NCBI RefSeq assembly: GCF_900128445.1
Contig: NZ_LT671417.1
Coordinates: 1,474,769-1,538,768, forward strand
Direction of reading: 5' to 3'
Origin: Thermophilibacter provencensis
GTDB taxonomy: Bacteria; Actinomycetota; Coriobacteriia; Coriobacteriales; Atopobiaceae
Length of the DNA stretch: 64,000 bases
Every line of letters begins with the position of its first letter. Position 1 is the first letter of the stretch. Position numbers and translations under genes: made by a program. Shown piece after piece: positions 51,509 to 60,745 of the stretch. The notes below the pieces were generated by a model. It was given only the letters and a program-made list of their open reading frames with translations. It ran no database searches and was not told the origin of the DNA.

Positions 51509-52027
51509 ATGAGGTACCAGGGATCTGTGGCATACGACATGGGAGCCGAGCCCAGGAGGCGCGAGCGGGTCTCGCAGGAGCCGCGCCGCTCCTTCGAGGT
51601 CGTCCCCGGCGGCGGCCTCGACGCGCGCGCCCGCCGCGGCGTGAGCCCCCAGTTCGTCGCCCGCGTCCGCGCCGCCCTCGCCGTCGCCGCGCTCGTGATC
51701 GCGCTCGGCCTCGTCCGCGTGGTGCTCTCGTCCGCGACGGTCTCGCTCCTCGAGCAGAACACCGCCCTCGCGGAGGAGATCGAGACGGCGCAGGCGCTCT
51801 CGACCGACCTCAGGATCGAGCGCTCCGTCCTCTCGAGCAACGCGCGCATCAGCCGCATCGCGACCCAGAACTACGGCATGGTGCTCCCCTCGGAGCGCCT
51901 CACGGTCGACCTCGACGCCACGGCCTCCTCCCAGGGCGACGCCACCGACGAGGGCGGGCAGGCCGCCTCTGATGGGGAAGCTGCGCAGCCGGCCGATGCC
52001 ACGGGCGGGAACGCCGCCGTGGATTAG
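51509..52027 (+). CDS. ftsL: Cell-division protein FtsL-like
   Basis: A 172-residue bitopic protein: a basic N-terminal cytoplasmic region, one span (about 54-74, ALAVAALVIALGLVRVVL), a short leucine-rich coiled coil (LLEQNTALAEEIETAQAL) and an acidic low-complexity tail. The position between rsmH and ftsI, the size and topology identify it as FtsL, which with DivIC/FtsB activates septal peptidoglycan synthesis. GAGAAGGA upstream is both the probable ribosome-binding site and a copy of the recurrent word. Confidence 0.85.
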   Translation: MRYQGSVAYDMGAEPRRRERVSQEPRRSFEVVPGGGLDARARRGVSPQFVARVRAALAVAALVIALGLVRVVLSSATVSLLEQNTALAEEIETAQALSTDLRIERSVLSSNARISRIATQNYGMVLPSERLTVDLDATASSQGDATDEGGQAASDGEAAQPADATGGNAAVD

Positions 52028-52038
52028 ACTGTCTTGAC

Positions 52039-53823
52039 GTGAGAGACAGGGATCGACAGAGCCGCCGCAGGCGGAGGAACCACCCGGAGGCCTCGTATGA
52101 CGAGGCCTCTCGTGCGCGATATCGCGTGAGGGCGTCGCGCCCGGGCGGCTCGGGCTCGGGCGGAGGCTCGCACGGCTTCGTCGTCGTGCGGCGCACGCTC
52201 ATGGTCCTGTTCGCCGCGGTGGCGGCGCGCCTCGCCTTCCTCCAGGTGTTCGGCGCGGGAGAGTATGCCGCGCGCGCCGAGAGCCAGCGCACCAACCGCA
52301 TCACGCTCCACGCGCGCCGCGGGACCATCTACGACCGCAACGGCAACGTCCTCGCCATGAGCGAGGAGTGCAGCACCGTCTACGCCAACCCCGAGGAGGT
52401 GTCCGACCCCTCGGGGGTGGCGGCCGCGCTCGTCAGTCACCTCGGCGGCGAGAAGCAGGACTACATGAAGCTGCTCACCCAGGACACCACCTTCGTCTAT
52501 CTGCAGCGCCAGGTCGACCAGGAGACCGCCGACGCCCTCAAGGCCGAGCTCTCCGAGAAGGACCTCGCGGGCGTCTACTACCTCGCCGACACCAAGCGCG
52601 TCTACCCCTACGGCAACGTGGGCGCGCAGGTGCTCGGCTACGTGGGCGTGGACGGCAAGGGCCTCTCGGGCATCGAGCAGCAGTACGACGACATCCTCAC
52701 GGGCACCGACGGGGAGATGCTCGTCGAGACCGGCCTCTACGGCACCCCCATCGCGGGCGGCGCCTCCCAGGTGACCGAGGCCGAGGACGGGACCGACCTC
52801 GTGCTCGCGATCGACATCGACCTCCAGCAGGCGTGCGAGGAGATCATCGCGAAGGGGGTCTCGGACTACTCCGCCGAGTCGGGGTCGGTCATGGTGTGCG
52901 ACCCGCGCACGGGCGAGGTGCTCGCCGCCTGCTCGACGCCGCTTCCCGACTTCTCCGACCTCACCGACTCCTCCTCGCTCAACCTCAAGCTCGTCTCGAG
53001 CTCCTTCGAGCCCGGCTCGGTCTTCAAGGTCATTACGACCGCCATCGGCATCGACGACGGGCTCTTCTCGACGGACACCGTCTACTCGGTCCCGCCCTCC
53101 TACACCGTGGGCTCCGACACGGTGCGCGATGACGACCTGCGCGACTACGAGATGGAGATGGACGTGCGCGAGATGATGCGCCGCTCGTCCAACACCGCGA
53201 TGGCCCTTCTCGCCGAGGAGGTCATCGGCGCCAAGGCCTTCTCCGAGGGGGTCGACCGCTGGGGGATCGGCCACAAGACGGGGATCGACTTTCCCGGCGA
53301 GGCCGAGGGCATCGTGAAGACGCTCGAGGAGTACGACGGCTCCACGCTCGGCTCCATGGCCTTCGGGCAGGGCGTGGCCGTCCCGCTCGTGCAGATCGTG
53401 CGGGCGTACGGCGCCGTCGCCAACGGGGGCGTTCCGTGCACCCCGCACTTCCTCGTGGAGCGGGGGGACGAGGAGGTGGAGTGGCCCGAGGGCGAGGCAG
53501 TATGCTCCGCCGAGACCGCCGCCGCCGAGACGGACCTGCTCCTTACGGTGGTGCGGGAGGGCACCGCCGAGAACGCGCAGATCGAGGGGTATGACATCGC
53601 GGCCAAGACGGGCACCGGCGAGCAGGCGGGGGAGTCGGGCGGCTACGAGGAGGGCAAGTTCGTGGCGTCCCTGTGCGGCTTCGTCAACGCGGCGGACCCC
53701 GAGGCGCTCGTCTACGTGGGCCTGAACGGCCTGCCCTACCTCGCGGCAGAGACCTCCGCCCACGTCTTTCGCGACGTGATGGAGCAGACCGTCCAGATCA
53801 TGGGAATCGTTCCGGTCTCGTAG
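52039..53823 (+). CDS. ftsI: Penicillin-binding protein FtsI (class B transpeptidase)
   Basis: Septal peptidoglycan transpeptidase, 594 residues, starting GTG 52039 without an obvious ribosome-binding site. A basic Gly-rich N-terminus and single span (about 52-70) precede the dimerisation domain (RGTIYDRNGNVLA). The transpeptidase domain has Ser327 in GSVFK, the SSN motif in MRRSSNTAM and the KTG motif in AAKTGTGEQ. FtsL lies 11 bases upstream. MurF follows rather than the usual murE. Confidence 0.95.
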   Translation: MRDRDRQSRRRRRNHPEASYDEASRARYRVRASRPGGSGSGGGSHGFVVVRRTLMVLFAAVAARLAFLQVFGAGEYAARAESQRTNRITLHARRGTIYDRNGNVLAMSEECSTVYANPEEVSDPSGVAAALVSHLGGEKQDYMKLLTQDTTFVYLQRQVDQETADALKAELSEKDLAGVYYLADTKRVYPYGNVGAQVLGYVGVDGKGLSGIEQQYDDILTGTDGEMLVETGLYGTPIAGGASQVTEAEDGTDLVLAIDIDLQQACEEIIAKGVSDYSAESGSVMVCDPRTGEVLAACSTPLPDFSDLTDSSSLNLKLVSSSFEPGSVFKVITTAIGIDDGLFSTDTVYSVPPSYTVGSDTVRDDDLRDYEMEMDVREMMRRSSNTAMALLAEEVIGAKAFSEGVDRWGIGHKTGIDFPGEAEGIVKTLEEYDGSTLGSMAFGQGVAVPLVQIVRAYGAVANGGVPCTPHFLVERGDEEVEWPEGEAVCSAETAAAETDLLLTVVREGTAENAQIEGYDIAAKTGTGEQAGESGGYEEGKFVASLCGFVNAADPEALVYVGLNGLPYLAAETSAHVFRDVMEQTVQIMGIVPVS

Positions 53824-53832
53824 AATGGGTGA

Positions 53833-53849
53833 CGGGGGAGAGGCCCCCG
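53833..53849 (+). other. Short hairpin between ftsI and murF
   Basis: CGGGGG, loop AGAGG, CCCCCG in the 48-bp gap. It has no U tract and may modulate mRNA stability at the place where murE would usually be. Confidence 0.5.
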
Positions 53850-53871
53850 AACGTACGCAAGGGAGTGCACG

Positions 53872-55311
53872 ATGCTACGCATGACCGTCTCCGACATCGC
53901 CCGGGCGACCGGCGCCGCCGTCCTTCTCGAGGGCGCGCGCGACGTCGCGGGCGAGGTCGTCGTCGACTCGCGCGAGGCGAGGGAGGGGGGCCTCTTCGTC
54001 GCCTTCTCCGGAGAGCGCGCCGACGGCAACGCCTACCTCGCCTCAGCCGCCCGCGCGGGCTCCGCCGCGGTCGTGGCGACCGCCGAGCCCCCGGCCGAGG
54101 CGCTCGAGGCGGCCCGCGCTGCGGGCTGTGCCGTCCTGCGCGCCGAGGGGGACGACGGCGAGGAGTTCCTCCTGCGCCTGGCCGGCGCCTGGCGCGACCT
54201 CCACCCCGGTTGGCTTGTTCTGGCCGTCACGGGCTCGGTGGGGAAGACCACCACGAAGGAGATGGTCGCCGCCGGCGCCGCCGCGCAGCGCCGCACCCAC
54301 GCCACGCGCGGCAACCTCAACAGCCTCATCGGCCTGCCGCTCACCGTCCTGGCCGCGCCGGAGGACGCCGAGGTCGTGGTCCTGGAGCTCGGCATGAACC
54401 ACCCGCATGAGATCGACCGGCTCGCGGCCGCGTGCCGCCCCGCGCTCGCCGCGATCACCAACGTGGGGACGAGCCACATCGGCATCCTCGGTAGCCGCGA
54501 GAACATCGCCCGCGCCAAGGCCGAGGTCGTCTCCGGCATGCGCGCCCACGACGGCGTCGGCCCCGCGCTCGCCCTTGCGAGCTCGGGCGACTTCACGCCC
54601 TTCATCGCCGACGGCTTCGCCCGTCCCGCGGGAGTCGACGTCGTGACCGTGGGGTCGGGCGAGAAGGACCTCGTGCGCGCCTCGCTCGTCTCGACTGACG
54701 AGTCGGGTCGCGCCCGCTTCACCGTGACGTGCGCCGACGGCTGGTCCCGGACGGTCGCGCTGTCCCTGCCGGGCGCCAAGCTCGTCGACGACTTCCTGCT
54801 CGCGCTCGCGCTCCTGTGGCGCGCCGGCCTCGACCGCGACGTCGCGGTGGAGGCCATCTGTCGCATGGAGCCCACGAGCATGCGCCTCGACGTCGTCCGC
54901 GCCCCCTCGGGCGCGCGCGTGATCGACGACTCCTACAACGCTGCGCCCGCCTCGATGGCCTCCTCGCTCGACGTGCTCGCCAGCATGGCGTGCGAGGGCC
55001 GGCGCATCGCCGTGCTCGGCGAGATGGGCGAGCTCGGTGACGAGGCGGCGCGCCTCCACGGCTACGTGGGCGCCTACGCCGCCGCCAGGGGGGTCGACGT
55101 GCTCGTGCTCGTCGGGGGCGAGCTCGCCGACGAGATGGCCGAGGCCGCCCGCACGATGGGCCTCTCCGAGGACGCCGTGGAGCGCCTCGCCACGGTCGAG
55201 GACGCCGTCCGCGTCATCGGCCCCGTCCTTGCCGAGGGCGACCTCGTGCTCGTGAAGGCGAGCCGCGCCGCCGGCCTCGACAACTTCGTGAAAGGGGTGC
55301 TTGCCTCGTGA
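53872..55311 (+). CDS. murF: UDP-MurNAc-tripeptide-D-Ala-D-Ala ligase
   Basis: MurF adds D-Ala-D-Ala to the cytoplasmic peptidoglycan precursor; 479 residues. ATG at 53872 follows GCAAGGGAGTGC. Seen are the N-terminal substrate domain (VVDSREAREGGLFVAF), P-loop TGSVGKTTTKEM, TRGNLNSLIGLPLT, LELGMNHPHEI, NVGTSHIG and VIDDSYNAAPASM. The start of mraY overlaps the stop by four bases. Confidence 0.95.
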   Translation: MLRMTVSDIARATGAAVLLEGARDVAGEVVVDSREAREGGLFVAFSGERADGNAYLASAARAGSAAVVATAEPPAEALEAARAAGCAVLRAEGDDGEEFLLRLAGAWRDLHPGWLVLAVTGSVGKTTTKEMVAAGAAAQRRTHATRGNLNSLIGLPLTVLAAPEDAEVVVLELGMNHPHEIDRLAAACRPALAAITNVGTSHIGILGSRENIARAKAEVVSGMRAHDGVGPALALASSGDFTPFIADGFARPAGVDVVTVGSGEKDLVRASLVSTDESGRARFTVTCADGWSRTVALSLPGAKLVDDFLLALALLWRAGLDRDVAVEAICRMEPTSMRLDVVRAPSGARVIDDSYNAAPASMASSLDVLASMACEGRRIAVLGEMGELGDEAARLHGYVGAYAAARGVDVLVLVGGELADEMAEAARTMGLSEDAVERLATVEDAVRVIGPVLAEGDLVLVKASRAAGLDNFVKGVLAS

Positions 55312-56339
55312 TCGGGAATCCCTCATATCCCACCTACCAGGTCTTTCTCGCCATCGGCATCGCGGCGCTCGTGACCTGCGCGCTCATGCCGCTCTTCATC
55401 CGCCTCATGCGCCACGAGGGGGTCGGCCAGCAGATCCGCGCCGACGGCCCGCAGCGCCACCTCGTGAAGCAGGGCACCCCCACGATGGGTGGCATCATCA
55501 TCCTCGTGGGCGTGCTCGCCGCCTGCGGGCTCGTCGCGCAGTGGACCCCGGCGCTCGTGCTCGCCGTCGTGGTGACGCTGGTCACGGGCTCGCTCGGCCT
55601 GCTTGACGACATCGAGTCGGTCGCCCACGGCCGCTCGCTCGGGCTCACGCCGTCCCAGAAGATGGTCGGCCTCGTCCTCATCTCGGTGGCGTTCTGCCTC
55701 GTGGCGGTCAACGTCTGCGGCGTCGCCCCCGAGATCCGCTTCCCGGGCGGGCTCTCGCTCGACCTCGGCGTGCTCTCCACCACCTTCCCCGTGGGCGGCG
55801 CCGAGGTGACGGTGCCCTGGCTGTACCTCGTCTTCGTCTTCCTGCTCATGGCGGGCCTCTCCAACGCCGTCAACCTCACGGACGGCCTCGACGGGCTCGC
55901 CGGCGGCTGCACGATGGTGGTCATGCTCTTCATGGCGATGGTCGCGTACCGCTACAACGAGCTCGACCTCGCTATCTTCGCCGGCTCCATCGCGGGCGCC
56001 TGCGTGGGCTTCCTCTGGCACAACTGCTACCCCGCCTCGATCTTCATGGGGGACACGGGCTCGCTCGCCCTCGGCGCCGCGCTCGCGTCGCTCGCGGTCC
56101 TCACCAAGACGGAGGTCACCTCGCTCATTATGGGCGGCCTGTTCGTCTGCGAGGCGCTCTCCGTCATGATCCAGGTCACGAGCTTCAAGCTCACCGGCCG
56201 TCGGGTCTTCCTGATGACGCCGATCCACCACCACTTCGAGCAGATGGGGTGGGCTGAGAACAAGGTCGTCATCCGCTTCTGGATCGTCTCCGCGGCCTTC
56301 GCCGCGCTCGGCTTCGCCCTGTACTTCCAGCTCGGCTAG
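55308..56339 (+). CDS. mraY: Phospho-MurNAc-pentapeptide transferase MraY
   Basis: Integral membrane enzyme that makes lipid I from UDP-MurNAc-pentapeptide and undecaprenyl phosphate; 343 residues, about ten spans. Start GTG 55308 overlaps murF (GTGA). Motifs: KQGTPTMGGIIIL, GLLDDIESV with the catalytic aspartates, NLTDGLDGLAGG, FMGDTGSLALG and the MTPIHHHFEQMGW loop. Confidence 0.96.
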   Translation: MIGNPSYPTYQVFLAIGIAALVTCALMPLFIRLMRHEGVGQQIRADGPQRHLVKQGTPTMGGIIILVGVLAACGLVAQWTPALVLAVVVTLVTGSLGLLDDIESVAHGRSLGLTPSQKMVGLVLISVAFCLVAVNVCGVAPEIRFPGGLSLDLGVLSTTFPVGGAEVTVPWLYLVFVFLLMAGLSNAVNLTDGLDGLAGGCTMVVMLFMAMVAYRYNELDLAIFAGSIAGACVGFLWHNCYPASIFMGDTGSLALGAALASLAVLTKTEVTSLIMGGLFVCEALSVMIQVTSFKLTGRRVFLMTPIHHHFEQMGWAENKVVIRFWIVSAAFAALGFALYFQLG

Positions 56340-56342
56340 GGG

Positions 56343-57788
56343 ATGAGTGAGCTCATGGGTCCCACCACTCAGTCACATCTCGGCGACGTCGCCGTGCTCG
56401 GCCTCGGCCGCACCGGCGAGGCGGCCGCCCGCTACCTCGCCTCGCTCGTCCCGGGCCGCGTGCGCTCGGTGACGCTGTTCGGCGGTGCCGCGTCCGAGGA
56501 GGGCGAGCGCACCCGCGCGCTCGAGGCCGAGGGCGTGCGATGCGTCCTCGGGACCGAGGAGGTCTCCGGTCGCTACGACCTCGTCGTGGCGTCCCCGGGC
56601 ATCCCCGTCGACTCCGCCTTCTTCCGCTCCGCGGCCGCGTGCGCGGCCGAGGTCGTGGGCGAGCCCGAGCTCGCCTGGCGCGAGAGCCCCGAGCGGTGGG
56701 TCGCCATCACGGGCACCAACGGCAAGACGACCACGACCTCGCTCGCGACGCACCTGCTTGGCGAGGCCGGCCTGCCTGCGGAGGCGGTGGGAAACATCGG
56801 CACCCCGCCGACCGAGGCGGTGCCCGCGCGTCCGGAGGGCGGGTGGTTCGTCGCCGAGCTCTCGAGCTTCCAGCTCGCCACGACGCGCCTCCTGCACCCG
56901 CGCGTCGCCGTGCTGCTCAACGTCACGCCCGACCACCTCGAGTGGCACCACACGATGGAGGCCTACGCCGCAGCGAAGGAGCGCGCCTTCGCCAACCTCG
57001 GCGCGGGCGACCTCGCGGTGGTCTCCGTCGACGACGGGCCCTGTCGGGCCGTCGCGTCGCGCTGCGAGGCGCGCGGCCTGCGCGTCTGCCGGCTCTCCGT
57101 GCACGGGGAGCCCGCCGGCCCCTGCGCCGCCTTCCTGCGCGGCGGCGAGCTCGTGGTGCGCCTCGACGGCGTCGAGCGCGCGCTCTGCCGGGCGGCGGAC
57201 CTCAGGATCGTCGGCCTGCACAACGCCGAGAACGCTCTGGCCGCCTCGGCCGTCGCGCTCGAGCTCGGCGTCTTAGCCGAGGACGTGGCCCGCGGCCTCA
57301 GGTCCTTCTCGCCGATCGAGCACCGGCTCGAGCCCGCGGGCACCGTGGCCGGCGTGAGCTACGTCAACGACTCCAAGGCCACCAACACCGACGCCGTCGA
57401 GAAGGCGCTCACGGGGTTCGCCCCCGGCTCGGTGGTGCTGCTGCTCGGCGGCCATGACAAGATGACCGACCTCGCCTCGCTCGCCGCCGCGGTGCGCGCG
57501 CGGTGCCGCGCGGCCGTCTGCTACGGCGAGGCGGGCCCCAGGATCGCCGCCGCCCTCGAGGCCGCCGGGGCCGGCGAGAAGGACGCCGAGAAGGACGGGG
57601 CGCCCCTGGAGGTCGTCCGCGCCCCGCACCTGCGCGAGGCCTTCGCCGAGGCCGCCCGGCTCGCCCGCCCGGGCGATGTCGTGCTGCTCTCGCCCGCGTG
57701 CTCGTCGTTCGACGAGTTCTCCAACATGGCCGAGCGCGGCCGCCTGTTCAAGGCGCTCGTCGCCGAGCTCGCCGAGAGGGGGGCCTAG
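56343..57788 (+). CDS. murD: UDP-MurNAc-L-Ala-D-Glu ligase
   Basis: MurD adds D-glutamate; 481 residues, start ATG 56343 three bases after the mraY stop. The N-terminal Rossmann-like domain (VAVLGLGRTGEAAARYLA), P-loop TGTNGKTTTTSLATHLL, LNVTPDHLEWH, HRLEPAGTVAGVSYVNDSKATNTDAVEKAL and LSPACSSFDEFSNMAERG are present. The C-terminal domain contains GEKDAEKDG, encoded by two tandem copies of the recurrent word. Confidence 0.95.
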   Translation: MSELMGPTTQSHLGDVAVLGLGRTGEAAARYLASLVPGRVRSVTLFGGAASEEGERTRALEAEGVRCVLGTEEVSGRYDLVVASPGIPVDSAFFRSAAACAAEVVGEPELAWRESPERWVAITGTNGKTTTTSLATHLLGEAGLPAEAVGNIGTPPTEAVPARPEGGWFVAELSSFQLATTRLLHPRVAVLLNVTPDHLEWHHTMEAYAAAKERAFANLGAGDLAVVSVDDGPCRAVASRCEARGLRVCRLSVHGEPAGPCAAFLRGGELVVRLDGVERALCRAADLRIVGLHNAENALAASAVALELGVLAEDVARGLRSFSPIEHRLEPAGTVAGVSYVNDSKATNTDAVEKALTGFAPGSVVLLLGGHDKMTDLASLAAAVRARCRAAVCYGEAGPRIAAALEAAGAGEKDAEKDGAPLEVVRAPHLREAFAEAARLARPGDVVLLSPACSSFDEFSNMAERGRLFKALVAELAERGA

Positions 57789-57789
57789 C

Positions 57790-59268
57790 GTGGCCGGCAC
57801 GGCGCGGGCCGCATCGGCGCCGCGCGGCACGACGGCCCGCCGGACGTCGGGGCGGGACGGCTTTTTCGGAGTCCCCGAGCGCTTCATGCGCCCCCGGGTG
57901 GTCTTCATCGCCGTCACGGCCGTGATCGTGGCCTTCGGCCTGCTCATGGTCTACTCCGCCTCCTCGGTCACGGCGCTCGCCGACTTCGGGGACGCGGCCT
58001 ACTACCTCAAGCGCCAGCTGCTCTTCGCGGCGGTGGGGGTGGCCGTCGCGGTGTTTCTCGCCTGGAGCGACTACCACCTCTGGAGCGACCGGCTCATCAA
58101 CCTCATCTGGGTCGTGACGGTGGGGCTGCTCCTGCTCGTCTTCATCACGGCGGGAGACGCCTACGGCGCCACGCGCTGGATCGCCGTCGGGGGCTTCCAG
58201 CTTCAGCCCTCGGAGTTCGCCAAGATCACGATCGTCCTCGTCGCGGCGAGCCTCGCGCAGCGCTACTTCGAGGAGGGCACGATCGACTGGTGGACCTTCG
58301 TGAAGCTCATGGCCATCGGCGTGGGCGTGCCGGTCGTGCTCATCGTCCTGCAGCCCGACAAGGGCTCCACGATGGTGCTCGGCATCACCATCGTCACGAT
58401 GGGCTACCTCGCGGGCGTCCCCAAGCGGATCCTCGCCGCCTTTCTCGTCCTGGGCGTCCTGGGCTTTCTGGGGCTCTCGCTGAAAGACGACTACTCGCGA
58501 CAGCGCCTGCTCACGATGCTCAACCCCGAGTCCGACCCCTACGGGGCCGGCTACCAGCTCCTCCAGGGCTTCTATGCCTTCGGGTCGGGCGGCCTGTTCG
58601 GCGTGGGGATAGGCTTCTCCAAGCAGAAGTACTCCTACCTCCCCATGGCGCACAACGACTTCATCTTCGCCGTCATCGGCGAGGAGTGCGGGCTCGTCGG
58701 CACGCTCGGCCTGCTCGCGGGCTTCGCGCTCTTCGCGTGGGCGGGGTTCAGGATCGCGCTGCATGCGCCCGACCTCGCCGGCAGGCTCATCGCGGCGGGC
58801 TGCACCACGCTCGTCGTGATCCAGATGCTGCTCAACGTCGCGGGCGTCATCGGCATCTTCCCGCTCTCGGGAAAGCCCATCCCCTTCGTCTCGTACGGCG
58901 GCTCGTCGGTCATCGCGAGCCTCATGCTCGCGGGCATGGTCGTCTCGGTCTCCGTGCACTCGCGCCTGCCCGAGACCGCCCACGACGGGGCGCGCCGCTC
59001 GCTCAGGGTGACGGAGGGCGACGCCGCCGACGCGGGCCTCTCGCTCGTGGGGGAGCCGCTCCCGCGCTCGGCCCGGGGCGTCGACGCCGGGCGCGCGCCG
59101 CGGCTCACGGTCATGGACGGGGGCGCGCGGGGCCGCGCCGCCGGGCGCGGGCGTGGTCGCCCGGCGGGCAGGGTGACGACCGACGCGCGCGGCAGGAGAA
59201 GGGTCGACCTCGGTCCCGACGCGGCGGAGCGCCTTCGCGGCCGCCGCGGACCGAGGGGGAGACGATAG
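57790..59268 (+). CDS. ftsW: Septal peptidoglycan polymerase FtsW, with long Arg/Gly tail
   Basis: SEDS-family glycosyltransferase partner of FtsI; 492 residues, start GTG 57790 one base after the murD stop. The conserved core includes LMVYSASS, QLQPSEFAK, GATRWI, LQPDKGSTMVL, GLFGVGIGFSKQK, AHNDFIFAVIGEECG and PFVSYGGSS. After the last span (about residue 390) comes a cytoplasmic tail of about 100 residues rich in Arg and Gly (GRAAGRGRGRPAGR), unusual for FtsW, ending at the stop just before murG. Confidence 0.95.
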   Translation: MAGTARAASAPRGTTARRTSGRDGFFGVPERFMRPRVVFIAVTAVIVAFGLLMVYSASSVTALADFGDAAYYLKRQLLFAAVGVAVAVFLAWSDYHLWSDRLINLIWVVTVGLLLLVFITAGDAYGATRWIAVGGFQLQPSEFAKITIVLVAASLAQRYFEEGTIDWWTFVKLMAIGVGVPVVLIVLQPDKGSTMVLGITIVTMGYLAGVPKRILAAFLVLGVLGFLGLSLKDDYSRQRLLTMLNPESDPYGAGYQLLQGFYAFGSGGLFGVGIGFSKQKYSYLPMAHNDFIFAVIGEECGLVGTLGLLAGFALFAWAGFRIALHAPDLAGRLIAAGCTTLVVIQMLLNVAGVIGIFPLSGKPIPFVSYGGSSVIASLMLAGMVVSVSVHSRLPETAHDGARRSLRVTEGDAADAGLSLVGEPLPRSARGVDAGRAPRLTVMDGGARGRAAGRGRGRPAGRVTTDARGRRRVDLGPDAAERLRGRRGPRGRR

Positions 59269-59276
59269 GAGGAGAC

Positions 59277-60404
59277 ATGTCCGAACGCGCCCTCGAGGTC
59301 GCCATCGCCGCAGGCGGGACGGCCGGGCACATCAACCCGGCGCTCGCGCTCGCCGAGGAGCTGCGCGACCGCGGACACCACGTGAGGTTCTTCGGGCAGC
59401 AGGCCAAGCTCGAGGGGCGGCTCGTGCCCGAGGCGGGCTTCGAGCTCGTGCCGGTGGTGGTGAGCGGGTTCGACCGCTCCCGCCCCTGGACGCTCGCGAG
59501 CTCGCTCTACCGCATGAGGCGCGCCCAGTCGCAGATCGCGCGGCGCTTCTCGGAGGGGGGAGCGCCCGACGTGGCGGTGGGGTTCGGCGCCTACGTGGAG
59601 ATGGCCCTGCTCAACTGCTGCCACCGCATGGGCGTCCCCTACGTGCTGCACGAGCAGAACTCCGTGCCCGGGCTCGCCAACAAGGCGCTCGCCCCGCACG
59701 CGGCGAGCGTGTGCATCTCGGTGCCCGCCGCGCGCGCGGCCTTCGAGCGCGAGGGGAGGCGCGCGCCCGCGGTGGTGCTCACCGGCAACCCCGTGCGCAG
59801 GAGCGTGGTCTTTGCGAGCCGCGAGGAGGGGCGCGCCGCCTTTGGGGTGGGGCCCGGCGAGACGATGCTGCTCGTCTTCGGCGGCTCGCTCGGGGCGGCG
59901 CACATCAACGAGGGCGTCTGCCGCCTCAAGCGGGAGCTCCTCTCGCGCGACGGGCTCGTCGTCGTGCACTCCACGGGGGCCGACGGCTTCGACGAGACGG
60001 TCTCGGCCCTCGCGCTCACGCCCGAGGAGCAGCTGCGCTGGCGCGTGATGCCCTACATCTCCAACATGGGGCAGGCGCTCGCGGCGGCCGACCTCGTGCT
60101 CTCCCGCGCCGGGGCCTCCTCGATAGCCGAGATAGCGGCGCTCGCCGTGCCGAGCCTGCTCGTGCCCTACCCGCACGCCACGGCCGACCACCAGACCACC
60201 AACGCCCGCTTCCTCACGGACGCCGGCGCCGCCGTCCTTCTCGCCGACGCGCGCATCGACGAGCCCGTCTTCGCCGAGGAGCTCCTCGGCCTCGTTGACG
60301 ACCCCGCCCGCCGCGACGCCATGAGGGCCGCCGCCCGCGGCCTCGGGCAGGCCCGCGCCGCCGCCGCGCTTGCCGACCAGGTGGAGGCCGCCGCCCGCGC
60401 ATGA
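59277..60404 (+). CDS. murG: MurG, lipid II-forming GlcNAc transferase
   Basis: Transfers GlcNAc onto lipid I at the inner membrane; 375 residues. ATG at 59277 follows a perfect AGGAGGAGA. Motifs: AAGGTAGHINPALALAEEL, HEQNSVPGLANK, VFGGSLGAAHIN, VLSRAGASSIAEIAAL and PYPHATADHQTTNA. Only 8 bases separate it from ftsW. Confidence 0.96.
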   Translation: MSERALEVAIAAGGTAGHINPALALAEELRDRGHHVRFFGQQAKLEGRLVPEAGFELVPVVVSGFDRSRPWTLASSLYRMRRAQSQIARRFSEGGAPDVAVGFGAYVEMALLNCCHRMGVPYVLHEQNSVPGLANKALAPHAASVCISVPAARAAFEREGRRAPAVVLTGNPVRRSVVFASREEGRAAFGVGPGETMLLVFGGSLGAAHINEGVCRLKRELLSRDGLVVVHSTGADGFDETVSALALTPEEQLRWRVMPYISNMGQALAAADLVLSRAGASSIAEIAALAVPSLLVPYPHATADHQTTNARFLTDAGAAVLLADARIDEPVFAEELLGLVDDPARRDAMRAAARGLGQARAAAALADQVEAAARA

Positions 60405-60745
60405 TGCCGCCCGCGCCCCGCGCGACGGGCCCGCGGAGCCGCCGCGCGGGGCCGTCGCGACAGTCCGGCCCCAGGAGGCGTCGCCAAACCCCCGCAGATC
60501 CGCCGCGCGGGGGCTTGGCGACAGCCCGCCCCCTGCCGCGAGGCGTCGCGAATCCCCGTGGCCTCGCCCGTCCGTCCCGGCGAGGCGAGAAGGACGGGCG
60601 ATGAGGGCCGGCGAGAAGGACGGGCGCCGCCGCGCCCCGCAGACGGAGTGAAGAGTGGCGTACGCCGGTCGTTGAGGGCCGCCCATCGGCTACAGTAGAG
60701 GGCTGTAGAGGACACGACCTTTCCATGAGCACGGAGGGTTTTCTG
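60405..60745. other. GC-rich hairpin region between murG and murC
   Basis: No gene is supported. A 16-bp stem with one mismatch (60480-60495 with 60507-60522, GTCGCCAA/TTGGCGAC outside) is accompanied by related direct words GCCGCCGCGCGGGG/TCCGCCGCGCGGGG and three CGTCGCG words. Two GGCGAGAAGGACGGGCG copies lie at 60585 and 60611. This is the largest interruption in the dcw cluster, and murC may have its own promoter here. Confidence 0.65.
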
